This document shows, in pieces, positions 9,058 through 17,770 of a stretch of DNA of 64,000 nucleotides. The notes under the pieces were generated by a model that saw nothing but the letters and a program-made list of their open reading frames with translations, was not told where the DNA came from and ran no database searches. The DNA comes from an uncultured Spirochaetales bacterium (GTDB lineage: Bacteria; Spirochaetota; Spirochaetia; Sphaerochaetales; Sphaerochaetaceae). The translations under genes and the position numbers were made by a program. Each line of letters opens with the position of its first letter. Position 1 is the first letter of the stretch. The stretch spans positions 1 to 64,000 of the forward strand of contig CAKQTE010000120.1 in assembly GCA_934276485.1 (NCBI GenBank), given 5' to 3'.

Positions 9058-10002
9058 CTATAAAATCCTATAATCGAAAACCTTATAGGCCAGATAATAT
9101 CCAAATACCATCAAGGACATTGATATCAATGACTTAATCATTCCAATTGCTGTTGCAACTCCATATAACCCATTTGTAAGTCCTAGTCTGAATACAAGAG
9201 TTTCCAAAATATCTCCAGTCTCATATACCTGAGGTGAATATAGGTTATAGATTTGCTCAAATCCACTTGAACCGCTTGCAGAAAGTGTTCCACCTGCATT
9301 AAGAATGCTTCCTAGCGATAGCATCAACATCAATAGAATTGTAGGTAAGAGTGCGGGCAGGGTTATTGCAAATGTCTGCCTAAATCTTCCGGCACCATCG
9401 ATTGATGCTGCTTCATATAGAGTGCTATCAATGGTAGTCAATGTTGCAAGATAAATTATTGAACCATAGCCAAACTCTTTCCAGATATCGGTAATTACCA
9501 TTGTCATTGGAAACCAATGCTTATCACCTAGAAAGAATATTGGTTTGATTTTAAAGAACATCAAGATCTCGTTCACAAATCCATCTGAAGGAGAAAGAAT
9601 ATCTAGAAATAGACCAGCAAGAATAATCCATGATAGAAAGTGCGGGAAGTACACAACTGTCTGCACACATTTCTTGAAATGTCTGTTGGGTACTTCATTT
9701 AGAAGAAGTGCAAATATTACAGGTACTATGATATTCCCTGCTATCTTCCAAATTGATATATACAGCGTATTTTTAACAACATTCCAGAATCCAGGAATCT
9801 TGAACGAATATATAAAGTTATCAAGCCCAACAAATGGAGAATGGAAGAAACCTTTTCGAGGAGAGAATTTCTGAAATGCCATAATCAAGCCAAGCATCGG
9901 ACCATAACAGAAAATCAAAACAAGAATGAATGCAGGGAGAATCATCAAATGATAATCTCTATCATTGATTCTCTTTTTAGGCTTTAATTCCTTTCTTGAC
10001 AT
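9058..10002 (-). CDS. Carbohydrate ABC transporter permease (LplB/YteP type)
   Basis: A 314-residue MalF-like permease with a positively charged N terminus, about six transmembrane segments and the coupling motif YEAASIDGAGRF. The family is the LplB/YteP group, paired in most genomes with an LplC-type permease as here. It is preceded 56 bases upstream by the binding-protein gene. No ATPase gene is nearby, so a shared MsmX/UgpC-like ATPase elsewhere in the genome is expected to energise it. Confidence 0.93.
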   Translation of the reverse strand: MSRKELKPKKRINDRDYHLMILPAFILVLIFCYGPMLGLIMAFQKFSPRKGFFHSPFVGLDNFIYSFKIPGFWNVVKNTLYISIWKIAGNIIVPVIFALLLNEVPNRHFKKCVQTVVYFPHFLSWIILAGLFLDILSPSDGFVNEILMFFKIKPIFFLGDKHWFPMTMVITDIWKEFGYGSIIYLATLTTIDSTLYEAASIDGAGRFRQTFAITLPALLPTILLMLMLSLGSILNAGGTLSASGSSGFEQIYNLYSPQVYETGDILETLVFRLGLTNGLYGVATAIGMIKSLISMSLMVFGYYLAYKVFDYRIL

Positions 10003-10058
10003 CTCTCCTCCTATAAAGAGGAAAGGAATTGCCTCTCCTCTTAATACAAATCAATTAG

Positions 10059-11645
10059 TTAGCGATTCTTCTTCCATTCATTAACTTCACCAGTAATGAC
10101 ATCGCCACCAAGAGCATTCCAATCCTTGACATATTGATCGAATGCTGAAATATCCTTGCCAAGAATGATATCTGTGAATACCTGTACAGTTAGCTGATCA
10201 AGAACAGCCTGGCTCTTTGACATACCTTCGGTAACTGATCCATAGTACTTGTCGCTGATGAATCTACCATCTTTGACATACTCATTGATCACTGCCATTG
10301 AGCTCTCTGGTCCATAGTTCATCTCGCTACCCCAACCATTGATGTCTCCATTTCTGTATGCAACGATCTGATCATAGTAGCCAGTCTCTTCAGCATTGAG
10401 CTTAGAGCTATCTCCTGTTGCCAAAGCTTCTGTTACATGAGTTTGAGCATCAAGGTTCTTCATAGGTGGCTCACAATACATGAAAGGATATTCAAAGATT
10501 GGGCGGCCTTCGCTATCGACATTGTACTTATCTGGCTCAGCTGTTGCACCGAAGTTCTTCTCGAGAACAAGATTCAACATCTTTATAAGAGCTTCTGGGT
10601 TCTTTGCATCACTATTGACAACAAAGTACTTATTGATTGGGAATGGAACCTGAGCAATTGCGTCCTTTCCATCTACTGCCAAAATTGAGAATGCTTTCCA
10701 TTCAACGCTAGGATCTGCTGCCTTCATCTCTGTAATCCATCCCATGTTCCAGAATAGACCATACATGACGCCAATCTTTCCTGATCCAACATCTGGGCTG
10801 ATAGCAAAGCAGTTCTTTACACCAAACTCAGGATCGATGCATCCATCCTTATATAGCTTCTGCAATGCCTTTAATGCATCCTTTGTCTCAGGAAGTATAT
10901 TTCCATTTAAGAGTGTTCCATCTTCCTGTTCTACCCAAGAATTTGGATATGAACCATAACCATTGAAGAAGCCAGTAAGGGAAGCAAACATTGTGCCATA
11001 CAAATCCATATTCACCGCAAGTCCAAAAGTATCTTTCTTACCATTGCCATCTGGATCATTGCTTGCAAATGCTTCGATTACATTCAACAAATCTTCCATT
11101 GTCTTTGGCTCTTCGAGGCCAAGCTTCTCTAGCCAATCTGTTCTGATCCAAAGTACATTTGCATTACCAAAAGCACTTTCCATCTTTGGAAGAGCATATA
11201 ATTTACCATTGAATGTTGCAGATTCCATTGCAGAACCGCCATCCTGAGACAAAACATTCTTTGTCAAATCAGAAGCGTACTCATCATAGACTTTAGATAG
11301 ATCTGCAATCATGCCTTCTTCTACAAGAAGCTTCAATTGAGAAGCATTTACGCTAAACATATCAGGAAGTGTATCTGCTGTGATAGAAAGACTTAGTTTC
11401 TGATCATATTGAGCAACTGGAACCAACCAATCATACTCAATCTTGATTCCTAGCTCTGATTCGTATAGACGAGTCCAAATATTGTTATCAAGGCTATCAC
11501 CATCAGGGAAGCTGATATCATCTGGAATAGGTCTAGCTGCTGTAACTACAACATTTTCATTGCTTACTTTCTCTGATGCTGCAGATGCAAAAACAAGAGA
11601 AACACAAGTTAGCATAATAAGCAAAACAAAACAAAATCTCTTCAT
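10059..11645 (-). CDS. Extracellular sugar-binding protein of ABC transporter
   Basis: A 528-residue solute-binding protein of the large LplA/YtcQ oligosaccharide group. It starts with a classical signal peptide ending near FASA, without a lipobox cysteine, so it should be released to the periplasm. KLYALPKMES and a long aromatic-rich middle are typical of the family. As first gene of the operon with two permeases, GH97 and GH36, it most likely captures alpha-galactosides. A strong AAAGGAG lies upstream of the ATG. Confidence 0.92.
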   Translation of the reverse strand: MKRFCFVLLIMLTCVSLVFASAASEKVSNENVVVTAARPIPDDISFPDGDSLDNNIWTRLYESELGIKIEYDWLVPVAQYDQKLSLSITADTLPDMFSVNASQLKLLVEEGMIADLSKVYDEYASDLTKNVLSQDGGSAMESATFNGKLYALPKMESAFGNANVLWIRTDWLEKLGLEEPKTMEDLLNVIEAFASNDPDGNGKKDTFGLAVNMDLYGTMFASLTGFFNGYGSYPNSWVEQEDGTLLNGNILPETKDALKALQKLYKDGCIDPEFGVKNCFAISPDVGSGKIGVMYGLFWNMGWITEMKAADPSVEWKAFSILAVDGKDAIAQVPFPINKYFVVNSDAKNPEALIKMLNLVLEKNFGATAEPDKYNVDSEGRPIFEYPFMYCEPPMKNLDAQTHVTEALATGDSSKLNAEETGYYDQIVAYRNGDINGWGSEMNYGPESSMAVINEYVKDGRFISDKYYGSVTEGMSKSQAVLDQLTVQVFTDIILGKDISAFDQYVKDWNALGGDVITGEVNEWKKNR

Positions 11646-11725
11646 ACAAGACTCCTTTTGTCACATTATCCAATGAATAAATTCAGAGTGAAATAGTACT
11701 TATTTTACTTCCCTTTTCATTTTCT

Positions 11726-12925
11726 TCAGCCAATATGTTGGTCTCTCCATTCTGCAGGAGACATGCCCTCACTCTTTCTGAATGCACGTGAAAAATATGA
11801 AGAGGAGTCAAATCCAGTCTCGTATGCAATTTCGCTAATACGAAGAGAAGGATCTAAGAGAAGTCTCTTTGCCTTTGCAATTCTATATTCGGCAATTGTA
11901 ACCGAAATATTGTGTCCAGCTTTGCTTTTATAGAACCGTGACAAATAACTAGGATTCATTGCAAACTCAGATGCAACTGTTGTTAGATTCAATGGTGTTG
12001 TGATATTAGCCCTAATGAAGTTGTTGATATCCAGAATCAATTTGTCATCCATGTTCTTCATCTCTATTTTTGAGCTTCTCAAACATATATCTTCAACTAT
12101 GTCTTTTAGAACAGAGCTCAAATCATCTGATTCTGAGTATCCACAAAGTGCATCAAGGTAGCGCTTTTGATTGAGAAAGATATCATCTATATGATGAGTT
12201 TTCAGATAAGAAATCATGCAAGAAGACAGGCTATGATAGAACTCCAGCTTTTCTGATACAGAATAGTCTCCGTCAAGAATACTTTCGATCATATTCATCA
12301 AAACCCCCTTCTCTCCAGATTCCACAGCTTTGAAAAATAGTTCTTCTAGCTTTGTAATCTCAAAAGAGGAAACATTGTATTCAAGGTCCGATGAAGAATA
12401 TAGCCTGCTGTCCTTGATTGCCATGCGGCTTCCTTCAATCTTTAACTTGTTTTCAATGCACTCCATGGCACTATTCATCTCATGGAAATCAGTAAAATAA
12501 ATCATTCCACTGAATATTATGTTTGTTGAAATCCCATAGTTCTTGAAAGTTTTGTTTTGAATAGATGCGAGAAATTCCTTTGTGATGTTTTTTCCTTCAA
12601 AAGGCTTCACCAGAAAAAGAATATCCTTATCTGGAGTTGATGCATGTATGCATGACGATATACTCTTCAGTCCTGAAAGAAATGCATTTTCTGTCACAAC
12701 CAAACATCTAAATTGTTCATGGGAGTTCTCAAAATCCGTAATATCATTGATGGAAACTCTGATTAGCATGCATGGTGCGCTGATATCGAAATCAATACCA
12801 ATCTTTAACAGCTGATTCTTCGCACTTTCATAATCCAACCACTCAAGTATTTCAAGTATTATCGCATTTTGTAATAGAGCAGATGCGCCACTGGTGGCCC
12901 CACTCTGCATTTCAACATCATTCAT
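11726..12925 (-). CDS. AraC-family transcriptional regulator of the galactoside operon
   Basis: A 399-residue regulator whose last 100 residues hold two helix-turn-helix motifs: LTTVASEFAMNPSYLSRFYK and ISEIAYETGFDSSSYFSRAF, ending in MSPAEWR. The N-terminal 290 residues resemble the linker region of YesN-type regulators but without the phosphate-receiver domain those have. It lies 80 bases upstream of the binding-protein gene in the same direction and is the likely activator. The start is uncertain: a GTG six bases further upstream is in frame, no Shine-Dalgarno is seen, and TATTGT lies four bases before that GTG-containing segment ends, so the mRNA may be leaderless. Confidence 0.85.
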   Translation of the reverse strand: MNDVEMQSGATSGASALLQNAIILEILEWLDYESAKNQLLKIGIDFDISAPCMLIRVSINDITDFENSHEQFRCLVVTENAFLSGLKSISSCIHASTPDKDILFLVKPFEGKNITKEFLASIQNKTFKNYGISTNIIFSGMIYFTDFHEMNSAMECIENKLKIEGSRMAIKDSRLYSSSDLEYNVSSFEITKLEELFFKAVESGEKGVLMNMIESILDGDYSVSEKLEFYHSLSSCMISYLKTHHIDDIFLNQKRYLDALCGYSESDDLSSVLKDIVEDICLRSSKIEMKNMDDKLILDINNFIRANITTPLNLTTVASEFAMNPSYLSRFYKSKAGHNISVTIAEYRIAKAKRLLLDPSLRISEIAYETGFDSSSYFSRAFRKSEGMSPAEWRDQHIG

Positions 12926-12967
12926 ACACACAATAATATACCATTGCAGTAGTCAAATTTCCATGTA

Positions 12968-13000
12968 AAAAATCAAAGCAATAGCCCCCGGAGGGGCTAT
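12968..13000 (-). terminator. Rho-independent terminator after the membrane protein gene
   Basis: On the minus strand ATAGCCCC-TCCG-GGGGCTAT forms an 8-bp stem with a tetraloop, followed by a T-rich stretch. It separates the membrane protein gene upstream from the AraC gene. Confidence 0.8.
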
Positions 13001-13018
13001 GGATATAAGAGAATGAAA

Positions 13019-13795
13019 TCAATATTTCCAAGGGAAGATCATTGACTTGAGACTTCTAGGACCAACCTTCTCTTTCTCATCATAAAGAATCTCTGCCCAA
13101 GGAAGCTGCTTTCTATTTGCATCCGGATTCTCTTCAAGGTAGTCATACTTAAACATCAATAGCTTTACTGCATCTTGAGATGCTAGCATATATCCACATG
13201 CTCCTGGAATAAGACCCATTGTAAATACACTGAAAGCTACAACTACAACGTTATACAACAAGAAGAACAAAGAAAATCCAATGTTATCACCAAAGATAAG
13301 GAAACACTTTTTCAATGTCTTGAATGGTCTGTCCCCAGGAAGAAGGTTCATCAATGGGAAATAATAAACAAGAACAAGAAGAGTGATTACAAATATCCAT
13401 GAGATCACAACTGCCAAGAAGATTCCAAAGAAGTTATTCAGTGATAGATAAAAAGGAATTACGAGTGTTGCTATGAAGAACAAAACCACTGTTAGAGCAA
13501 AGAACAACAATACGTGTCTAATGTTTCTTCTAATTCCTTTTCCAAATGGTTCCCAAGTCTCTTTCTCATAGTTTGAATAACCAAAGACAACATTCGATGT
13601 TCCACCTAAAAATACGCAGAATACAAAAAGAATCAAAACAGAAACAACATAAAATAGTGGCATAGCTACATCCATCAAATTAACAGATGCAATGGCACAT
13701 CCAAATAGAACGATATAGATAAGGTTCTGTAAAACTACTCCAATTAAATTATCCCAGCCATCAAAAAAGGCTTTTTTAATAAAGAAACCAATCAT
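13019..13795 (-). CDS. Polytopic membrane protein of unknown function
   Basis: A 258-residue protein with about six hydrophobic segments (near residues 22-45, 47-65, 93-112, 120-148, 170-195 among them). The opening FFIKKAFFDGWDNL and the pattern resemble YesL/DUF624-like membrane proteins often found beside sugar transporters, but I cannot assign it firmly. No Shine-Dalgarno precedes the ATG; TTGAGT-17-TAAACT ends six bases before it. It is followed by its own terminator. Confidence 0.65.
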   Translation of the reverse strand: MIGFFIKKAFFDGWDNLIGVVLQNLIYIVLFGCAIASVNLMDVAMPLFYVVSVLILFVFCVFLGGTSNVVFGYSNYEKETWEPFGKGIRRNIRHVLLFFALTVVLFFIATLVIPFYLSLNNFFGIFLAVVISWIFVITLLVLVYYFPLMNLLPGDRPFKTLKKCFLIFGDNIGFSLFFLLYNVVVVAFSVFTMGLIPGACGYMLASQDAVKLLMFKYDYLEENPDANRKQLPWAEILYDEKEKVGPRSLKSMIFPWKY

Positions 13796-13801
13796 ATTTA
13801 C

Positions 13802-13830
13802 AGTTTAGCGAAAGAGAAAACGAAACTCAA
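13802..13830 (-). promoter_or_regulatory. Putative promoter giving a leaderless mRNA
   Basis: On the minus strand TTGAGT (13830-13825) and TAAACT (13807-13802) are 17 bases apart. Transcription would start about seven bases downstream of the second box, which is the A of the ATG at 13795. The 13831-14022 stretch upstream is AT-rich and holds nothing I can recognise. Confidence 0.4.
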
Positions 13831-14022
13831 TAACAATATATAAATCATACATATCAGTAGGATTATTATTAACTACATGAATTCTTGATAAAATCCAAAA
13901 AGAATTTCATCAAATGCACCCTCTTTTCAGCACATTAGATAATTTCAGCAAATCTTAGAAATAAAAGAAATTATCATAAACAGTGTTATACTAAAATTCT
14001 AAAAAATTATATAACTTTAATA

Positions 14023-14051
14023 TTTACAATTTTACAACTTGATGTTATATA
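14023..14051 (+). promoter_or_regulatory. Putative promoter of the structured RNA
   Basis: TTTACA (14023-14028) and TATATA (14046-14051) are separated by 17 bases and would start transcription near 14058, just before a series of hairpins that ends in a terminator. Confidence 0.4.
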
Positions 14052-14057
14052 TAAATT

Positions 14058-14194
14058 AGAGACTTAAATAGGATTTATCCTAGGTTGCCTACAAGAGGGA
14101 CTGTCTTAGTCGTACTAAGAGAAACTTAGTGCGCACACTCAAAGTGCTTGCTTTGATTGAGGTTGCCCTGTTGGAATAACGCCAGCAGGGTTTT
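14058..14194 (+). ncRNA. Candidate free-standing structured small RNA
   Basis: About 137 bases between a promoter-like sequence and a strong terminator, with no gene downstream on the plus strand. Several hairpins are visible: TAGGA/TCCTA at 14069-14082; CTTAGT-ACTAAG-CTTAGT around 14104-14130, where the middle segment can pair with either neighbour; TCAAAG/CTTTGA at 14139-14156. The octamer AGGTTGCC occurs twice (near 14082 and 14160). No known family (tRNA, tmRNA, SRP RNA, RNase P, common riboswitches) was recognised; a divergent 6S-like RNA cannot be excluded. Confidence 0.5.
14166..14194 (+). terminator. Rho-independent terminator of the structured RNA
   Basis: CCCTGTTGG pairs with CCAGCAGGG over nine positions (one G-U) with a seven-base loop and is followed by TTTT. 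The T-run is on the plus-strand side only, so it serves rightward transcription. Confidence 0.8.
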
Positions 14195-14319
14195 CATTGT
14201 TCATCCGATAGTCCTTCTGCGCGTCCCCACCACTCTAGAACAATACCTTCATCTGGATTCCATGCGTTTGATAACTCTTCGCTTTTCTCTTCTGATTTAT
14301 CTTTTTCTTTGTCTTTCAT
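14194..14319 (-). CDS. Possible 41-residue acidic protein
   Basis: A short reading frame with a charged, Lys/Glu-rich first half and a tryptophan-containing second half (LEWWGRAEG). It lies after the terminator of the outer-membrane protein gene and lacks a convincing ribosome binding site. No family is recognised. It may be a chance frame; only conservation in related genomes would settle it. Confidence 0.25.
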   Translation of the reverse strand: MKDKEKDKSEEKSEELSNAWNPDEGIVLEWWGRAEGLSDEQ

Positions 14320-14333
14320 ATTTACAATGATAT

Positions 14334-14358
14334 TTAAAAAGGGCCGCAATTGCGACCC
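14334..14358 (-). terminator. Rho-independent terminator of the outer-membrane protein gene
   Basis: On the minus strand GGGTCGC-AATT-GCGGCCC forms a seven-base stem (one G-U) followed by TTTTT, directly downstream of the UPF0164-type gene. Confidence 0.85.
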
Positions 14359-14384
14359 CGAAGAACATATAGAAATACAGTTTA

Positions 14385-15602
14385 CTACCAACCGATGTTA
14401 GCTGTTACTGTCAATCCATCGATACCCTTTTCTCCAGCAACAGAGCCAAACTCCTGCCAGAAGTAAGATGCTTCAACTCTTACAAGGTACAAATTGAGAG
14501 CTGCACCAAGAGTCCAATATCCGCTGTTGTAACCACCTCGGATGTCGAAGATCCATAGTCCCTTGATCTCAGCACCAGCCTTGAAGTGGTTCATGAGAGC
14601 TCTAGCTGAGTAGTCTCCGTCCTTGATAAGTCCATAGAGATCAACAAAATCAGCTTCGATAGTTGGCTTGAATGCCCAACTCATATCAGGATCGAATGCA
14701 AATCCAACATTCCATGAGAAATCCTGATTAAGCTTGAATGAAGTATCGCCAGTAAATGGAGACTGTGACCAACCATCGTAGTTGTCGTAAGCATTCATAG
14801 TGTATCCAATATTGAGATTGTTTACGCTTGTAGCAATCTTGAATCCAAATGGAAGATTGAATCTAACACCAGCATCAAATGGAATAGTCCAACCAGCCAT
14901 CAAAGGAATGGTATTCATGATAGCCATAGCATCAGCGCTTCCTTCACCCTCTCCCATCTTGTTGTAGATATCCAATAGCTTCTGACCATCAATTGCTTTG
15001 TTATAAAGCATATATCTGAAACCTGAAGATAGACCGATATCCATGGATGCAGTATCTGTGAAGTTGATTCTAAATCCATATCCAAGCTTAACTTCAGCAG
15101 TTAGCTGATCTATGATATTTGAATTAAGTCCTCCAGTAGATGACTTAGGAGCATATGTATATAGAGAATCCTGTACACCTACGCCAAGACCAAATCCGCC
15201 TGCAGTGAATGATACTGCAGCATTTGCATCAAGGATCTTGCCATATCCACTTGTAAGAACATCTTTGAGCATTACATCTACAAGCTTATCCATATCTCCG
15301 CTTTCAATAACGCCTGATTGGATTATTGCTTTTGGATTGTAAAGAGTGAATCCTACATGAGGTAGTGAAACCTGAACCTTTCTATCAGCCAAGCCTGCTG
15401 GGTTTGCCCAAAGAGCCTGGATATTGCTAGTTGCAGCTGTTCCTACTCCACCCATAGCTTGAGATCTAGCATCAAGCATTGCAAATGGACTTGAAATCTG
15501 AGCATAAACATTACTATCTGTTTTTGGAGATACCTCTTCAGCAGCAAATAGAGATGCTGATAATACAGCTATTAACAATAAGGAAATAAATATCTTTTTC
15601 AT
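14385..15602 (-). CDS. UPF0164-type outer-membrane beta-barrel protein
   Basis: A 405-residue protein with a cleavable signal peptide ending near LFAAE. The segment MGGVGTAATSNIQALWANPAGL (read in parts: QAMGGVGTA, then ANPAGL) is the hallmark of the spirochaete UPF0164/PorV-FadL-like family. Alternating hydrophobic strands fill the rest, and the chain ends in an aromatic residue (NIGW), as expected for an outer-membrane barrel. These proteins are predicted to pass hydrophobic or other small molecules. It follows a lipoprotein gene by 15 bases and probably shares its transcript. Confidence 0.85.
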   Translation of the reverse strand: MKKIFISLLLIAVLSASLFAAEEVSPKTDSNVYAQISSPFAMLDARSQAMGGVGTAATSNIQALWANPAGLADRKVQVSLPHVGFTLYNPKAIIQSGVIESGDMDKLVDVMLKDVLTSGYGKILDANAAVSFTAGGFGLGVGVQDSLYTYAPKSSTGGLNSNIIDQLTAEVKLGYGFRINFTDTASMDIGLSSGFRYMLYNKAIDGQKLLDIYNKMGEGEGSADAMAIMNTIPLMAGWTIPFDAGVRFNLPFGFKIATSVNNLNIGYTMNAYDNYDGWSQSPFTGDTSFKLNQDFSWNVGFAFDPDMSWAFKPTIEADFVDLYGLIKDGDYSARALMNHFKAGAEIKGLWIFDIRGGYNSGYWTLGAALNLYLVRVEASYFWQEFGSVAGEKGIDGLTVTANIGW

Positions 15603-15617
15603 CTCTATACCTCTCTC

Positions 15618-16544
15618 TTAGTTCTCTTCTGGTGCTGGAGCTGGAGACGCGGATCCGGAGCTAGAGCCTGAGCCCAAGAAGCTTGACAGCAATCCACTTA
15701 CGTCAACGCCGCCAGTGAAAGTTGTTGCAGCACCAACTAGATTTACATAGTCCTGTGCAGCAGCCGCAACATTTGCAAGAGCCTTCTGACCATCTTCATT
15801 CTTCAGTACTTCCTGAAGTTCTGATTCGCTTAGAGTGTCCGCACCTTCCTTCTGAAGCAAAGTATTGATCAATGTTGCACTTGTTACTTCCTTTGTCTCT
15901 CCTGTTTCGTTTCCTGCTTCATCAAATTTAGGAATTGTTACAGGCTTATCTTCAGGAATAGCATTAGCAACCTTATCCAAAAGTTCTACAGTGCTCTGAA
16001 GTCCAATGACATCACCCTTTGTTATTGTTGCTTCTGATTCTGGTTTATTAGCATCAGCAAGCTTACCAAAACTGTCCTTCATTGAAGTGATGAGTTTATC
16101 AAGGTCTTCATTACCAGTTTCTGCTTTAGCATCCTTCAAGTAATTGTTTACGATAGAGGCTGTTCCACTGATAGCTTCCTTCATTGCCTTCTGTTCTTCT
16201 GGAGTTGCTCCCAAATCTGCAGGAGTTTCCTTTAGAGCTTCAAGCTTCTTCTTGCCTTCTTCTGAAGAGAGGTTCTGAACAAGCTGAACCTTAACATCCT
16301 CTGGAATTGCAGAAACAATAGAACTAGCTCCAGCTGCTTCCATAAGCTTATGTAGATTAGGATTATCTTCCTTAACCTTTTCACTGGACTGATTTTCGGC
16401 TTTGACTTCTACCTCATAGACAACAGTACCCATGGAATTCTTTCCCATCTTATCCATGAACTGTACTACATTGTCTAATGTACAAGAGAAACTCAAGAAC
16501 AAAGTCAGTACAAGGACAAAAGCCAGTATAACCTTTTTATTCAT
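15618..16544 (-). CDS. Lipoprotein of unknown function
   Basis: A 308-residue protein with the signal peptide and lipobox LSFSC (Cys about residue 21). The body is predicted to be helical, rich in Lys, Glu and Ala, without a domain I recognise; the C terminus is Gly/Ser/Pro-rich (low complexity). It is the first gene of a two-gene unit with the UPF0164-type outer-membrane protein, so it may assist or accompany that protein, but this is inference from position. Confidence 0.75.
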   Translation of the reverse strand: MNKKVILAFVLVLTLFLSFSCTLDNVVQFMDKMGKNSMGTVVYEVEVKAENQSSEKVKEDNPNLHKLMEAAGASSIVSAIPEDVKVQLVQNLSSEEGKKKLEALKETPADLGATPEEQKAMKEAISGTASIVNNYLKDAKAETGNEDLDKLITSMKDSFGKLADANKPESEATITKGDVIGLQSTVELLDKVANAIPEDKPVTIPKFDEAGNETGETKEVTSATLINTLLQKEGADTLSESELQEVLKNEDGQKALANVAAAAQDYVNLVGAATTFTGGVDVSGLLSSFLGSGSSSGSASPAPAPEEN

Positions 16545-16815
16545 AACCCCTCCCCAAGGAAAAACTAAGATTCTTCCTTAGATATTTTCTTATCATAACA
16601 CGCTTTGTTGAAATCAATATATCAACAAAACCATAAATAGAGCCATATTCTGCCCCACTTATCTATATATTAAACAAATAAATGACAAAAATGGATACAT
16701 AATTTTTAAAATATTTGTATCTATTGAAATAATGTTATCATTTTTGCTATGATTTCCATGTTTGTGTTTTGCACAGACGAATTTCCGCCCGTATGGGTGA
16801 GATATAGTGTTGGTA
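16545..16815. other. Intergenic region between divergent transcription units
   Basis: AT-rich spacer between the leftward lipoprotein gene and the rightward rpsB operon. It should contain the promoter of the lipoprotein gene; I see no RNA gene or repeat in it before the 28-bp duplication at 16816. Confidence 0.5.
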
Positions 16816-16871
16816 GGCAATGCATATATATTATATGGATTAGGGCAATGCATATATATTATATGGATTAG
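16816..16871 (+). repeat. Perfect 28-bp tandem duplication upstream of rpsB
   Basis: Two identical 28-bp units, 16816-16843 and 16844-16871, lie head to tail and end six bases before the TAAGGAG of rpsB. Each unit holds an AT-rich core (TATATATTATAT) that could serve as a -10 region, so the duplication may double the promoter or leader of the ribosomal operon. Confidence 0.95.
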
Positions 16872-16892
16872 CCAGCGTAAGGAGTAACTACT

Positions 16893-17750
16893 ATGGCAGT
16901 AGTAACAATGAAGAGCCTGCTAGAGTCAGGCGTACATTTCGGCCATCAGACAAAGAGATGGAATCCAAAGATGGCTCGTTTCATTTTCACAGAAAGAAAC
17001 GGAATTCACATTATCGACCTTCAGAAGACCTCTGCATGCATCGTTGAGGCTTATGAAGCAGTTAGAGCACAGGTTCAGAACGGAAAGCAGGTTCTTTTCG
17101 TTGGAACAAAGAAGCAAGCACAGCAAGCAATCGAAACAGAAGCAAAGAGATGCGGCATGCCTTACATCTCAAACAGATGGCTTGGTGGTATGCTCACAAA
17201 CTTCGCAACAATCAAGAAATCGGTAGCTAAGCTCAAGAAGATTGAGAGAATGGAAGCTGATGGAACATTCGAGTCTCTCACAAAGAAGGAAGTTGCACTT
17301 CTAACTAAGGAGAAGGCAAAGCTCGAGAAGAACCTTGGCGGTATCAAGGACATGAAGGAGCTCCCAGGAGCAATCTTCATCATCGACACAAAGAAGGAAG
17401 CTCTTGCAGTTGCAGAAGCAAAGCGCCTTGGAATCCCAGTAATCGCTGTTGTTGATACAAACTGCGATCCTACAGATATCACATATCCAATCCCAGGTAA
17501 CGATGATGCTATCAGAGCTATTTCCCTATTTGTTGAGATCATTGCAAACGCAGTTATCGATGCAGACAGCGAAGCTGGTATCCAGATCATCGAAAGCCTC
17601 AATGACGAAGATGAAGAAGCAGCAATCAACGCAACTCCTGTTGAAGACAAGGATGAGGAGATTGAGGACTATTCAAACTACGTTCCAGCTGAGGAAAAGG
17701 CAGAAGAAGCAGTAGAGGAAGATGACGAAGAGGATTACTTCACAAAGTAA
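16893..17750 (+). CDS. rpsB: Ribosomal protein S2
   Basis: Small-subunit protein uS2 (285 residues). The family motifs [34 protein letters not shown] and [10 protein letters not shown] are all present. The last 45 residues form a strongly acidic Glu/Asp-rich tail that E. coli S2 lacks. TAAGGAG eight bases before the ATG is a strong ribosome binding site. It opens an operon with tsf, frr, uppS, cdsA, dxr and rseP, the order seen in treponemes. Confidence 0.98.
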   Translation: MAVVTMKSLLESGVHFGHQTKRWNPKMARFIFTERNGIHIIDLQKTSACIVEAYEAVRAQVQNGKQVLFVGTKKQAQQAIETEAKRCGMPYISNRWLGGMLTNFATIKKSVAKLKKIERMEADGTFESLTKKEVALLTKEKAKLEKNLGGIKDMKELPGAIFIIDTKKEALAVAEAKRLGIPVIAVVDTNCDPTDITYPIPGNDDAIRAISLFVEIIANAVIDADSEAGIQIIESLNDEDEEAAINATPVEDKDEEIEDYSNYVPAEEKAEEAVEEDDEEDYFTK

Positions 17751-17770
17751 TCAAAAAGGAGATAAATACT

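Noticed and set aside
14058..14165. Known RNA family such as tmRNA, SRP RNA or RNase P RNA
   Set aside because: None of the conserved core sequences of these RNAs could be found in the region.
16816..16871. Possible CRISPR-like repeat
   Set aside because: Only two copies, directly abutting with no spacer, and no cas genes; it is a tandem duplication.
17162..17650. 162-codon minus-strand frame
   Set aside because: Antisense to rpsB; produced by its codon usage. Similar long antisense frames over tsf (17740-18180) and cdsA (20186-20647) were dropped for the same reason.
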